Shown here piece by piece: positions 48,218 through 61,514 of a stretch of 64,000 nucleotides of DNA (the first letter of the stretch is position 1; the number at the start of each line of letters is the position of its first letter). The translations under genes were made by a program, and so were the position numbers. This DNA is from Medicago truncatula. Lineage: Eukaryota > Streptophyta > Magnoliopsida > Fabales > Fabaceae. The DNA lies in NCBI RefSeq assembly GCF_003473485.1, contig NC_053044.1, positions 51,376,091-51,440,090 on the forward strand, written 5' to 3'. The notes under the pieces were generated by a model. It was not told the origin of the DNA. It saw nothing but the letters and a program-made list of their open reading frames with translations, and did not search any database.

Positions 48218-51200
48218 TTATGCGCTGAAACCACCATGCAGGGAACTCCAGGGATTGGCTGGAATATTGATGCATGCTTGTGCAGAGGCCTCGGCCATTT
48301 GCTCACTGTGTATTCCTGCATTACAGAAGTTCGCAAAGGACCTCATGTGTTTCATCCCATACTGAGACAGAGATCCACAATATGTCTCAAAAGTCCTAAC
48401 CTGTATCAACAATAGATTAAAGTTAAAACATACATTCAGAAATCCAAAAGCTCTAGTGTAATCAAGAAATGAAAGCTAATCTCTCATATCAATTCAACAT
48501 CAAATATTGGAATTCAAAACTGTTGGACATGATGACACGTCATGGTGTAATTATGTGACTGACCTACACGATTTATAACATACAGGAATGAAATTATTTG
48601 AGATTTATTGTCAAGCACGGACACTGAATTTTTTTACAACAAATGTATCCAATCACGTCTCAGTGTATAGATATTTGTGAGAATATTTTAGAAACTAATG
48701 TAACAAAATATCAATATATATCATCATGGTGTAATTTGAGTGTAATTTGATTGGATGCATGTGTAAAAACGTTTCACACTGACAGTGTATTTAAATTAAG
48801 TTTATTATTTAATCATATTCATTCGGCATCAAGAGAACAATCTCAACAGAGTGATGAATTAATAGAAACGGTACCAATGATTTCAGGCAGTCCCAGTCAT
48901 CGACAACAGGTTGCCCAGCTGGTCTAACACTGGCAAGCACCTCTGGACCTTTTTTCATGCCAAATAAAAGTTTTCCAACAAGTTTTATGCTCTCGTCTAT
49001 ATGCATTCTGTGAGACATTGCTTCCAGAACTTGCTTCTGAGCTGCAACTTTCCTAGGAGAACCCTGAGGAGCTTTGCGGAACTGACAAAGATCAACGAAA
49101 ATTAAGTCAAAATACACAATATAATAAGCAAAAATTAAGTCCGACTGAAAAAGTATCTGCAGATAACAACCCTTATTTCCTTCAAATTTTATCATCAGTA
49201 CATTAATGCCTATTGTTAACATTTCATAAAAAATTCTGTAAAAAAATAAAAATTTCAAGAAATAAAAAGCCACTACACTCAATCATCAGACCGGAATTCG
49301 CACAACATTTCCAGATTTATTTGATTTATAATATTACTATTTTTGCAGATTTCTTTTAGGAACCCAAATATCGGATTCCAAAGAAAGAACACTTTTTATT
49401 TTAAAAATAGGAAATAACAAGAGAGCAAGCTCTCCTACACTGGTTATAAAACCAAACAAAACTAGTAGTCTGCATAAGATTCTTTCTAAGGGATTGGAAG
49501 TCTATATTTATAGACTTCCTACATACAAGGATAGGGAAAGGGATCAATAGCAACTATAAAGCAGGAAACAAACTGATAGACAACTAACAAACAAAACCCA
49601 ACTAAGTAAGATAAGGGAGAACAGACTTCCTAACTAATTCTCCCTATTCTAACTCGTAACAATTTCATAACTAGCTAATAAGTTCAGCGGTAACCAAAAA
49701 TATCTGATTAGTGGAATTCAGTACGTCTGATTTTTATGGAACATTTGGTAAAAGGAAGGGCGATTCCATGCAAAACAGTGAAATGGAATAATAATGTCCA
49801 GTCTAAAACTTGGCAGTTTCAATAATGGGGTGGCAATATGGCATTCAATTATTTGGTACATGGAATGAATACAGAATGGAGCTAAGGGGAATTGTAACAC
49901 ACTGGCCACCCTCTTGTGCTACCAATCTGCCACTCATAGAAATTTCTCTCCATGACCTGTGGCTTAAGTACAAGGAAGCATCTTTGTGCTTTACCACTTG
50001 AGCTCATGCTTTTGCAATTACCCATGTTTCAGTGTTTTGTGAAATCACTTACTGGGTACTTCTAGCATGTTAAATAAGTAAACTACGGTAACAGAGTCAA
50101 ATAATAAATATCTCCTTACTATGCATATACCGCGTCATATTTCTTGATTTGGGAGGTAAAACATGAAGAGGACACGATTAAGCATTTATTTCGTAAAATA
50201 TAGCACTACTACATCCCACAAATAGGATACCTTATCCCAGAAATGGATGAGATCTGCATCACGCTGGTTAACCGTTTTTGAAGGTGGCACTAATGAGTTT
50301 CTACCCATAAAAGTGAAATTTTCATTAGCAGGATTTGATCCCAAATATAGGAATAGACTATCCCTGCTTAGCCCTATGTCACCAAATTGCATCACGTGCG
50401 AACCATATATTGAATTTCCGTTTGAAGTCCTTTCTTTGACCTGTGAGAATAAGAGCAATAAGACATATGCCACACAATTCAAAAACACCTTATACCTTGT
50501 TTGACCCGTATAATTTTAGACCGAAAATTTTATGAAAATAATTAAAATTTTCTCCCATCTAGTTAAACATCCAAGGAATAAAATTACATTTTTCATTTTA
50601 TACCAGTTGATGATCATGTAAAACAACAGAGCTAGCAACAGAATCTTACCAATTCATATTGCTGGTGCAAAGTTTCTGTTTGCAAATTGTGTATGTCACT
50701 GTTCAAAAGTTCATGCGTAAAACAATCAGTAAATAAAAACCTTACACCATTACTCATACAAAAGTATCTTTCTTCGAACAAATAAAAAAAAGATGTTAAG
50801 TGCAAAAAACAAAATACAAGATAATAGGTCACAACTGGATTTACATCGTGACTGGCACATAGACTACCCTCTAGTCTGGCAAGTCTTCCCTAAGGACTGT
50901 TCCCCATCAAGAACCAATATGATATTAATCATAAAACCTAGATATATAACATGATTTTTGTTTGAAATCTTAGCAAAGTTTCCCTTGGAATAAGAGCATC
51001 CTAAAATTTTAAGAAGACTAAGATGATAGAGATATGAATCTAATCAATATCGAGCTTATATAGGCCAACCAATTAATTTCTAATCCACCAAGAGGTAAAA
51101 TTGAGAGTTTTGTGATTGTGATAATAAACCCGGGCACTTTCACAATCAAGACCCTATTAATGACCCTTCTAGTTCTAGGGTGTTCAAATCTAGGCTTAAG

Positions 51201-54200
51201 TCTCTGATGAGTCAATAATTAGTCGTTTTAGTATAATATTTAGTTTCATTTTAATTAGATTTAAGTTTATTTTATTTTAATATTATTTCCTTTTAGAGCT
51301 ATTTTACTTCAATTGCATATTATTATATTTCAGGAATGAATATATTTGATGGATTGAGTCTTTGAGCAAAAGAAAGGGGTTTGGAGCTGATTCGGAGCAA
51401 AAATACGAAGATTTGGAGACAAAAATATGTCTCCCCCAAGTCAGAAGCTTGACACGGCCCGTGCTCTCACTGGCACATTCTAGTTATGTAATTGCTTAGA
51501 TTTTAAGTTTTAAGTCGAATGTAAACTATAAATAGAGTAGCTAGCCATCACAAATATTCATCTTTTGTTCTTGGAATAAAAGTTCATCTATATTTTATTG
51601 TTATTTCCTTATGTACTTCTTCTTCTCTTCTATGTTTACAACGAACGTTAGTGAGTAGACTCTTCTCTTGTCTTGGGATTGTTGGATAAGTCTAATGATA
51701 TAATCCTAATCAAACCAAGCTTTAACCATAATCTTATGTAACCCTAGTTTCTAATCTAAATTCACCGTTTTAACATGAATTAATCATTATCAAACTGTAG
51801 AAGCGAAAGTGGAGGGTTTGATAATTGTTAATCCATAATGTCAAATATCAATTCATAAAACGAGAGTGGAGTCTTGATATTCGAACAAGTGAATTTAGAC
51901 AAGGATTACAAAGCCAGGTCTTTGCAATCCTTGAAACATTAGTAGTTTCAAACCTTAAAAGCTTCTTCTAGTAATCAAATCAGCGAAATAGGTTTGATTG
52001 CTAACAGAAAACTCTCACTAGACTGAAAGAAAACCGGTCTTTAGAAATTAGGTCTAACATAAGGTTCTAGGTTTAAGGTTTTGGTTTGTGAAGGATTTAT
52101 CATTATGATGAACCAATAATCCCAAGGCTCCTATTATTATTATTATTATTATTTTCTTTTAATTAAAAATTCAAACTTTTTGACCTTTGAAACTTTCAAT
52201 CTAATCATTGTTAAAAGTTAATTGAATTCAAAACTCCCTATTGGAACGATACTCTTATTACTACTTCGGTAAAACCGTGCACTTGCGGTTTTATCCCATC
52301 AGCTCTCTACATAGTTTTTCCTTGTAACGGTGATATTCACGTGTCACAACAGTCACGGGATTTCAACCACGTCATGGAGATTTCCTGATTACAACCAATT
52401 ACAGCCAATACATCTTGTTTATGATCACAATATACATTTATAATCATGAATAATTTTAAGTAGCAAACAATACCATGTTAAATGTTTACGTGTTGCGCTC
52501 ATATGATATTACCTGTCTTCCATCCAAGCAACACTGTATAGGTCACCCAAGCATGTTTCATATTCTGGGGGAGGACTAGGATTCTCCCCAGGACAATATG
52601 TTCCCCAACTGCTTTCTTCTGCATTTGCGGCTGTTGTTGCATAGATATTCAGACCTTCAGGAAGAAGACCCTCAAAGATACTCCCAGATTCGCATGCCTC
52701 TAGATAAAATACCTGCACAACCATTACATAAAATATGTAAACGGCTTGAATGCAGGTTGACGCAAGTAGAAAGCAAATGCTAAGTATTAGCAACTCACTA
52801 GGCTTTTATAAGTTTCAGAAGCATGCTTCTTCTTCAAGACTTCAATTAGATCAGTCGCGTACATAAATGGACCAGTAGGCATCCCTGAAATCCAAACCCC
52901 AGTAATACCCCCACCCCGAAATAAAGGACCACGTAAGAAATAGAAAAGACATATATTTGGTGTGAAGAAACACTTGGTGGATGAAGATAAAACCAAAATG
53001 TTAATATAAGATTCACGGATAATAGTGTCAATCACCAAAATAATCAACACATATTCAACAATAAGGATACTGATGACCATATATTCTACTTTTGTGTGTG
53101 TGTTTTCCATTCCCTCTCTTTTTCTTAGGGTGCAACTTCATCCTTTTTAACAAACAAACAAATGTTTCCGAATTCAACAAGTACATTTTCCAACATAAGA
53201 TAACATATAATCAAATATTGAAATCAACACGTAAATATTAACATAGTTTCACAGCTATGCTGCATAATACTAAGCTCCACATATCCATCTTCAAATAACA
53301 ATCCAAATTCAAAACTTAGGACAATCCCAGAAATCCAAAAATCTTGAGAATACTTGCATAAAAATTTGAAATACATTTTTTTCAAACAATCAACCTCACC
53401 CCCATTTTTGAGTTCAAAGCTTTTGGTTGATTGTCTTTATCACAAGATTCACAACAACTAAAGACAATTTAGCTAGGAAAGTATCTACAATCACAAGCTC
53501 AAGTTTGAGGAAAATATATTACACTAAACATAGTCATAATCAAGCAAAAACAAAAACATAAAATAAACCCGACATGTTAATAATCACTAACCCAGCACTC
53601 CAGGACCGCCGTGATCACTATAGTATATAAATATGTGATCATTAGGACCACTATCCACAACCTTTCCACTGCCACCAGTAAGAGCTGACTTATTTCCAAG
53701 TAAAGCAGCAAAGAAGTTGTTAACATTAACATCATCACCGGTATAATCCTGGGGTATAAGAGTCCACATAAGCTAGAATTGGAAACAGAAAATGGAAAAG
53801 GGACACACAGACAGAACAAAAAAGATAATTTAAAAAAAAAAAAAACCTTAGGGACTCCCTTGTAAACATCATCTCCATGTGGACTGTTAATGATGACTCC
53901 GGGGCGTGGATTCTCTTGGTTGTCTGCAATGTCATCATACATAAACACAATAATGTTCTCCTCTTTCAAACCACCTTTCCTCAACACTTGATACGCGTGA
54001 CAAACATCAGACTGTTAAATTAACAAAAGCTCATCCATCAGTCATCATCATTAACTAATAAATATTTAAGGCGTCTCTGTATCGACTTATTTGAGCTTAT
54101 CCATCCACTGACGTAAACATACATTTGATGTTTTGATATAGAAACAATTAAATTTATAAATAAAGGGGGAAATGAATTACCTGATGTCTGTAATTCCAGT

Positions 54201-54378
54201 AGCCATTAGAACCAGCAATTAAGATGGCCCATTTGGTGCCTTCATTGTTATCGTCATCGGATTGGAAGAATCTAGAAGCTTGGGAGGGTAATCGGAGGAA
54301 ATCATCTCCGGCGGTGGCGGTGGCAGCGGAGAAGATAGGGATAAGTGTGGCGATGATGAGAAAGAGAAAGCGAGCCAT
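48218..54378 (-). CDS. VPE: Vacuolar processing enzyme (legumain, peptidase C13)
   Basis: Nine exons: 54181-54378, 53847-54011, 53592-53748, 52799-52884, 52513-52712, 50650-50698, 50231-50440, 48875-49081, 48218-48400. All GT-AG, joining to 484 residues, the family's normal length. Residues 1-23 form a signal peptide. The enzyme cuts after Asn or Asp in vacuoles, maturing storage and defence proteins and acting in cell death. Catalytic His167 lies in YYSDHGGPG and Cys209 in EACESGS, 42 residues apart as in known VPEs. [18 protein letters not shown] and [19 protein letters not shown] are family signatures. The C-terminal prodomain with conserved cysteines ([19 protein letters not shown]) is complete. 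Whether it is the vegetative or seed type was not decided. Two LTR-like relics lie in its introns (49385-49671, 51205-52301), clear of splice sites. Confidence 0.95.
49385..49671 (-). mobile_element. Probable LTR relic in VPE intron 7
   Basis: On the minus strand the stretch begins TGTTACGAGTTAGAATAGGG and contains CTATAAATATAGACTT, a good TATA region. The distal end is not clear and no coding DNA is attached. A solo LTR of a copia element is the likely reading. Confidence 0.45.
51205..52301 (+). mobile_element. Probable 1.1-kb solo LTR in VPE intron 5
   Basis: Begins TGATGAGTCAATAATTAGTC and ends TTGCGGTTTTATCCCATCA, giving TG...CA termini. An internal CTATAAATAGAG at about 51526 fits a TATA box, followed by GGAATAAAAG as a possible polyadenylation region. 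The end resembles legume Ty3/gypsy (Tat/Athila-like) LTRs. Clear target duplications were not found (GTCTC versus GCTCT). A TTA microsatellite lies at 52131-52153. Confidence 0.5.
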
Positions 54379-57300
54379 GAGAGCGAAGGTTGGTAAAGTA
54401 AAGTCGGTGGGGAGAATGGGATTATAAGATAACAGATCCCTGTCACCTCATCATCACTTAATAAATAAAAAAAACCAAAAAAGGTAACAATAGTAAAGCG
54501 TACGTATTTCGAAAGAAAAAGACGCAATAGGAAAGAGCGTCAAGGAATCCTGTCGTTCGGGGGCTTTCCCACTTTCTTGTTAGTATAAGTACTTGACACA
54601 ACTCCCAAATTATATACTCCATCCGATCCTATTTATAAAAAAAATTAACTTTTTAAATTCATTTATATAATTAATGTATCTTGTCTAAAATATAAATCAG
54701 ATATATTATTTATACAATTTAATCAACAAAATTTGATAAATCTGATTCAAGTTTTAATTTAAATATATCAATTTTAGTTGATCCAATTGTGTCTCATATT
54801 TAAGGCCAAAATGACTACTAAATTATATTAAATATAATATAATATAGATTAGATACATTACTTATGCAATAAATTTGAGAAGTGATTGGATCGAACATTT
54901 GATATAGATACTTCTCTCATTTTAGAGTGATCATTCTTCTTACCTTCTTTTATTTGCACCATCTAAATTGATTAAGAATGTGAGTTTCAAAAGAAGATTA
55001 CCTCATTTTATTAGACATTCATCACACAAAAGTGATGTTAGAAAGAAATAAAAAGAGAAAACCGCCATTTTACGTTTTGTAATTGTAAGTGTCTCCCAAT
55101 AATATATCAAATTGCCCTCTAAAATTGTGTAACATTGGTTAAAATACTCCCTTCGTCAAGTACTTTTTTTTTTTGGGGGATGATTCGTCAAGCAGTTAGA
55201 GGTGATGTATGTATCACACACCACAAATTCTCCAAGTTGACGTCAATTCACATAAAACCCTGAACTCAAGTTTTTAAACCGGTTATTTAAAAAAAAAAGT
55301 TTTTAAACCGGTTAAAATCTTGAATTTTTATGTGTAGACTCGTCATCATTGCTAATTGATTTCAGTGTTCCAATGTTAGAAGTTCAATACACATCGGTAT
55401 GAAATTTTTGTTTAGTGCATGTTTGAATTTAGTTTTAGAGGGACCAAAATTAATTCTTAAAGTGTAGTGACATGTTTGGTTACTTAGAAGAATTGATTTT
55501 GTCTTTTGTACCAAAAAAAAATAAAAAGAATTGATTTTGTCTTTAAAATTAAAGAGTTAATTATGTTTTTAGTCTCTATAAATATGTTAATTTTTCGTTT
55601 TAATCCCTCTAAAATTTTTCTTCTACTTCTAGTCCCTATAAAATTTTCAATCACTATTTTTAGGTCTATATTTGTATTTTTTAATAAATTATGCATAAAT
55701 GTATAGAAAATTGTAAAAATCACTCCAAAAAAAAATTTAGATTTTTTAACAAAACATGAATTTTTTACCGCGAAAAATATAAAAATTCATATTTAATTCA
55801 TGTTTTGGTCAAAAATTATAAATGTTTTTGAGAGAGATCCTTATAATATTATACATTTGTCTGGAAATTTTTATTTAAAAATATGAATTCTACATATGAG
55901 TTTTCTTTTAAAGGAGGGACCAAAAGTAACGATTGAAAATTTTATATGACTAAAAGTTGAAGGAAAATTTTAGAGGGACTAAAACGAAAAGTTGATATAT
56001 TTATAGTGACCAAAAACATATTTAACCAAAAATTAAAATACTTGAAAATTGGAGCTCTCGAGTCTATAATTGATTTTAACTCTCAAATTTATTTTTCGAC
56101 TCACTTTTACATAAGTTTATCTAAATATAAACCACTTTACGTTTAACTCACTTTTATTCAAAATCAATTTTCAAAATCAACTTTTGTCAAAATACATGAC
56201 CAAACATACCCTAAAGAGTATATCTCCTTCAAAAGAAGAAAAAAAAGAAGGAATATAAAACTTGTTTGGGCCTCTAACCCTCTATTGTTAAGAATAAAAA
56301 GACTATTGATTTTTTCATCCTATCCTATGACATTCTCATGCATCATGTAGAATTTTCAAAAATGTCCTCGGATTTTCGGCTTATAAAATCTGAAATAAAC
56401 AATCATAATCTCTTCCATTGCAGCAGTTTTGAATTTTACTTTTAAAAACAACAAAAAACAAAGTAAAAAAATGATAAAAACATGTCAAATAAAATCATAA
56501 AAATTTAAAAATATCTCCAAAAAAAATTCTAAGAGAGTCATGATCCTTGATTTTTTTTTCCTGATTTTATGGTCAATGCCAAGTTTCGGAGCAATCTGAT
56601 CAAGTAGCCCGGAAATTGATTTTTTGATTAATAACAACTAACAATGACCTAAAATGACTATCCATGAGAGTTAGAAAGATTAATATTGTCCTTAAAATGA
56701 CTATCTATGTTATAAATATGTTCAAAATTTGTGCTGATACAGTTCGGATTATATAATTGTGACTGTTTTTCCATTGAAAAAAAGTGTTTAGGGGGTGTTC
56801 AGATTCTATAATCCGGAAAAATAAAAGGTCGTATATGGTATAAAACCTGACACGTGTTATTGTTTTAAAGAAAAACCAAAACTGATATTCCGAACAGAAA
56901 AGAGAGAGCGCCAGTCTTCTAACCCACTTTCTCCCTTTCCACTTCAACCCCAAAACGAAACACCACCCGTTTTCTCCGCCAATCTGTCGTCAATCAATGT
57001 CTACGCCGTGCCATCGCCTTCATGGCATATTTCTTTAAGTTCACCTGCCATTATTGAATTGATGATTGTTGCATCAGTATTATTCCATTGATGACCATTG
57101 TGGCATAACCATGTTTCTTCACAAAGCAAGCCATCCAATTTTCGACTATATTTTACAAAACAATAATGTCACTATTTTTTTTCTTCATAGAATTTGGGAT
57201 ATATTCTGTATGACAGATTAATTCAAAATTCGAATCTTTAATTTTGCATAGCCTGTTCTATTGGACGCGTTCTTCCATTCTTATTGAAATAATGAAGCTT

Positions 57301-57717
57301 TGAACAAATTCACAGCATCAAGTATTAACAACATAATCCCACAAAAATATATGATAAAATTAAAGCAACGCCTTCGGATCTGCAACGTTATGCCCAAAGC
57401 TCAACGCCGCATAAGACGATGAACAACAAACCACCACAATCGAATGACGAAATCACGAATAAAAGACCTAGATTTATGTGAAAAATCACTTATTTAGATT
57501 GAAATGGATTGAAATTGAGAGAAAAAGATAAAGTGATTTCAGGTCAAAAATTGACCCAAAACCACCACTCAATGAAGAAACTGCAAGAGAAAACCTAGAC
57601 AGAAAAATTAGGGTAGGCTTATTGGAGAGATGATTTATCTAATTTACGAAAGCATACATGCACCGTAAAAATTATTAATCCAATCCATATAAATACGCCA
57701 AGTTTTGTAACCTGAAC
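54379..57717. other. Intergenic, repeats only
   Basis: A Stowaway-like half-end (ACTCCATCCGATCCTATTTA near 54617) and an inverted-repeat element at 55555-56027 are visible. Around 56900-57040 the DNA is pyrimidine-rich on the plus strand, like a transcribed leader, but the first ATG (56998) opens only 13 codons. No gene is supported. Confidence 0.5.
55555..56027. mobile_element. Inverted-repeat element (MITE-like)
   Basis: The left arm has TTTTCGTTTTAATCCCTCTA, then AAATTTTTCTTC and CTATAAAATTTTCAATC; the complement of the right arm repeats these words with differences. Arms are about 110 bp. A related stretch without its mate occurs near 58925-59030. Target duplication not certain. Confidence 0.6.
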
Positions 57718-58744
57718 TTAAGAGTGATACATTTCATGAACCCTATCAGCAAGAAATGCGACGCCCATGACTACTATAGTGTGGATTAATACTTCTCTGC
57801 GACTTTCCCGTATTTTATACCAAATATAGCTTTTGTTAGACATGCTACCTACAAACAATTAAAAAGAAATTATTCCACAATTGAAGAACTAAAATCATTA
57901 TTAAATGCAAAATTTGTAGAGGGTTTGCGATACTAACTTGTTTTTACAATTTCATTCAAACATGTGCAGCATGTACAATGATGTGCTTTTTCTGTCCATT
58001 TTCTGTTGCTTGAGCTTGATAAAAACCGTGTAAAAAACATGCCCGAATTGGTAGATGACACCCTCGGAATCTGTAATCCAATATAAAATAGTTGGTGTTA
58101 ATACAACGTAAGATAATTGGCACTGAGAGAGATAGAAATCTTGCAAATTTCCAAAGGTTTTTAGATTATCAAAACAGGATCTCATATTTCAACTAATACA
58201 ACGACGTGAAAAACCATGTGTTAAAATCACAACACACACAATACTTAAAAATAATTGATTCAAAAGATGGCATCATATTCATATTGATATCCACAGTAAC
58301 TCCAAATACAAACATGCCAAATCATATTTGAATTTGTTAATAAAGCTTACACAAAATTACGGAAAAAATAGGGTAAATAACAGATCGAAACAGAACAAAA
58401 TATTTATATAACGGATCGAAACGGAACAAAATATTTCAACAATAAACAATAGATTTCATAGATAGAGCGTTAAGAACGATTAGAATATTAAAAAAAATCA
58501 TAACAAGAAACTGATTCAAACGTGATTAAATAAATACGTTTAGAAACTAACCGTACAAACCCTAGATCTAAGAAAATGATTCAAAAGAAAGAATGATTTA
58601 GAAACTAACCGTACAAACCCTAGATCTAAGAAAATGATTCAAAAGAAAGAATGATTTAGAAACTAATCGTACAAACCCTAGATCTAAGAAAATGATTCAA
58701 AAGAAAGAATGAATAACCTTCAATATCTGTCGCACCGACGCCAT
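57718..58744 (-). CDS. Small protein of unknown family, possibly mitochondrial
   Basis: Proposed exons 58718-58744 (nine codons), 57938-58070 and 57718-57848; they join in frame to 96 residues with GT-AG introns. The start MASVRQILKIPRVSSTNSG and the following FFTRFLSSSSNRKW are rich in Arg/Ser with no acids, like a mitochondrial presequence. The last exon reads YIWYKIRESRREVLIHTIVV, then MGVAFLADRVHEMYHS, with a possible membrane segment (HTIVVMGVAFLA). The exon 2 donor is uncertain: three GT positions keep the same frame, and using an earlier one would remove a Cys-rich stretch (CTCCTC). I do not recognise the family. The first intron contains a triple 58-bp repeat. Confidence 0.5.
58543..58714 (+). 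repeat. Three tandem 58-bp repeats with telo-box-like words
   Basis: Units at 58543-58600, 58601-58658 and 58659-58714 start GAAACTAACCGTACAAACCC and end AAGAAAGAATGATTTA; the third has one substitution and a changed end. Each carries AAACCCTAG, close to the plant telo-box. The array runs up to the exon 1 donor of the predicted small gene and lies in its first intron. Confidence 0.92.
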
Positions 58745-59056
58745 GTGTTCTGTTCTGGAAAACGGTGCAGCGAGAAGGAGGAGAAGCAGGCGTTGTGTTT
58801 TGTTGAAGACGGACGGACGAAGAAGTGAACGCGATAAGTCGAAACTGAATGTTAAAATGAGGTGGAGTGTGGGCTTATGGGTGCGTGGGCTTATATAATA
58901 GGCAATTCTTGGCAAAATACCGGGTTAGTCCCTATAAATATTGTTAATTTTTCCTTTTAGTTTTTCTAAAATATTTCTTCAACTTAGTCTCTCAAAAATT
59001 CTATCTCACTTTTGATCTCTTGTTTATAGAAACTCATATGTAGAATTTATATTTTT

Positions 59057-59434
59057 GGTTTAAATGTATCATTGGTCCCTGCACTTTCATCAAATTTTGG
59101 TATTGATCCCTGCACTTTTTTTGTTTGGCATTGGTCCCTACACTTTGTAAAAATATTGGTATTGGTCCCTCTGTTAACTTTCTGTTAAAAAAAAAAACAC
59201 AAAACCAACGGAATGCCACGTGGCCCAATCATTTCACGCCACGTGGCACCAATATCAATATTTTTACAAAGTACAAGGACCAATACCAATAGTTTTGTGT
59301 TTTTTTTTAAAAGTTAATAGAGGGACCAATACCAATATTTTTACAAAGTGCATGGACCAATTTCAAACAAAAAAAGTGTAGGGACCAATGCCAAAATATG
59401 ATGAAAGTGCAAGGACTAAAGGCATATTTAAACC
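59057..59434. mobile_element. Mutator-type MITE with ~120-bp terminal inverted repeats
   Basis: A 378-bp element whose arms start GGTTTAAATRTRYC and contain CCCTGCACTTTCATC, TTTTTTTGTTTG and TTTGTAAAAATATTGGTATT in the same order. Flanks TATATTTTT at 59048-59056 and 59435-59443 are a perfect 9-bp duplication. The centre has GCCACGTGGC words, much like the element at 20157, which suggests related families. Confidence 0.85.
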
Positions 59435-59987
59435 TATATTTTTTAATAAAATTTTGCCGAAAAATTCATAATATTATAGGAATTTGCCGAAAAAATTTAA
59501 TATGAATTTTTATATTTTTTACGGTTAAAAATTCATGTTTAATTCGTGCTTTCTTAAAAAATTCTAATTTTTTCTTCTTCAATATTCTACACATTTCTCA
59601 ATAATTTCATTAAAAAAAACACAAAAAATAACTTAAAAATATATATATAAAAAAGTGATAAAAAAATAATGAAATTAAAAGCGTTTTCAATATTGTCGCG
59701 AATACAGAGTTAATTAGGGGCCTGATTGTTGTTGTGGCTTCTATGTCTACATGAGTTTTGTTTTCTGGGCAATCATTCAAGAGTGTTGCTTTTTCCACCC
59801 TATGCATGACTAGCGTGCCCTGTAAATTTTCCAAAAATGCCCTTCTGCAATCCGGATTCATCAAAAATGATAAGTAGACACAAATTTTCAAACACAATAA
59901 ATACACCATGGGTAATTTAGATCTTTACCCTTTAAACATATCATCATCAACAATCATTCATTCAACAATTTCATCACAATTCCTCGA

Positions 59988-60063
59988 CAATTATCATTCT
60001 CCAATACATCACAAATTCAACAATTATCATTCTCCAATACATCACAAATTCAACAATTATCAT
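59988..60063 (+). repeat. 33-bp tandem repeat
   Basis: CAATTATCATTCTCCAATAC...CAAATTCAA occurs at 59988-60020 and 60021-60053, followed by a partial third unit to 60063. The period is a multiple of three and the frame is open, but no gene was recognised. Confidence 0.9.
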
Positions 60064-60089
60064 GCACAAGTAGCAAGTACGACTGATGT

Positions 60090-61514
60090 CAATATGCAAT
60101 GCGCCTAACCGACACATATATGCATGTGGTACCGAATCACCTCAAGGTCGTCACCTTCGATGCAACAAACAGATCGTATGTAAGATTTCACACCCGGTCT
60201 TACATAATATCCGAAGTAAAAGAATCATCTCTTTTACAACCACAAAGTTCAACATGACTATGATGCATGGACATACGAGCAAAGACTGGATCAATGCAAA
60301 TCATCTCATAACTTTCAAAACAATATAAAGGACACCTTCCAAATATATTGATCATCTCCACAACAATTGGATTATCAAGTATTTACGTCCACACAACATT
60401 CAACTCATAAATCAAAATAAGAATCATCATCACATTATCACCATGATCATCAATAATCATCATTATCATTCAACATCACTATATCAAATAGTTTCATCAT
60501 TTCAATATTTCTCATATCCCAAGTAAGAGAACATACAACATCTCATGACAAATATCATATCGATCATATAACAATTCATTCACACATCTCCATTTAGTCA
60601 TACAAAACTAACCAATAAAGATTTATAAGGTGATTGGCTTAAAAGGATATTTTCATCAATGTTCGTCTCTCTTTAACATTATTCCAAGAATCTTCCATTT
60701 TCAAAACAAAACTAGTTAGAACTCAAGAAACCAATCACAACCATTTTCAGAAATCATGTAATCACTATACTACCTTAATCCCATTCCAATTCCTTGAAAA
60801 TCAAATTTCGGAAAAACGACGTTCTTGGACGAATTTTCAAAGTTAAGTTTCAATTTCACAAACCAAGTCCAATTTCATTCAAGGAGATGTTCCAGTAGGA
60901 TTAATTGTTCAAACAGTGATTATACAAGTTAAAAGAAGTGTTTTAAGAAGTTCGGATTGGCCCTAGGAAGCTCGGAACAAAAATCAAAAGGTGTTGAAAC
61001 TGGGCACGTTCGCTTACCCGTTCGCTTAAGCGAACTCAAGGCAGTAGCTTCTGGGCTGCTCGCTTACCCGTTCGCTTAAGCGAACAGTCATCAGACAGCT
61101 GTTGTTCGCTTAAGCGAATAGTCATAATTCTGCAGAAAAATATCACGGGTTTCAACCCATTTTCACCCAAAATTCCCAATTTTGATCTCCCAATACCCAA
61201 ACATGTTTCCAAAGATTGTTTATAGGTCAAATAACTCACAAGAACACTCAAAAACACATTGAACATGAAAATCAATCTCACTTTTAACCAATTTACCAAA
61301 TCAACCCATTTACATAAAACATCAGCAACAATTCAAATTCTCATCATCAATTCATGAATATGCATACCCAAGTCATGATTCATCAACAACAAAATCAATT
61401 AACAACAAAAACATCAATTGAACATGAATCACATCTCAATCCAACAACAACTTAGCACATATAAACACATATTAAACAATAAAAAATAAATATAGCGGAA
61501 ATCGGACTGTTACA
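60090..61514 (-). mobile_element. Possible LTR of a Ty3/gypsy-type element
   Basis: On the minus strand DNA from 61514 reads TGTAACAGTCCGATTTCCGC, a start like that of many plant chromovirus LTRs. Within it, CATCATCA-rich DNA and ACACCCGGTCTTACATAATA are typical retrotransposon non-coding sequence. The other end and the target duplication were not found, so limits are approximate. Confidence 0.3.
61008..61118. repeat. Palindrome cluster GTTCGCTTAAGCGAAC
   Basis: The 16-bp perfect palindrome GTTCGCTTAAGCGAAC stands at 61020-61035 and 61070-61085, each preceded by CGCTTACCCG, exactly 50 bp apart. A third core, TTCGCTTAAGCGAA, is at 61105-61118. They lie inside the LTR-like region. Confidence 0.9.

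Noticed and set aside
56705-56953. 82-codon minus-strand frame starting MGLKWKGRKWVRR
   Set aside because: No homology signs, low-complexity end, no supporting exon; antisense of a pyrimidine-rich stretch.
58543-58714. Regular repeats resembling a CRISPR array
   Set aside because: Units are contiguous without spacers, and the DNA is plant nuclear.
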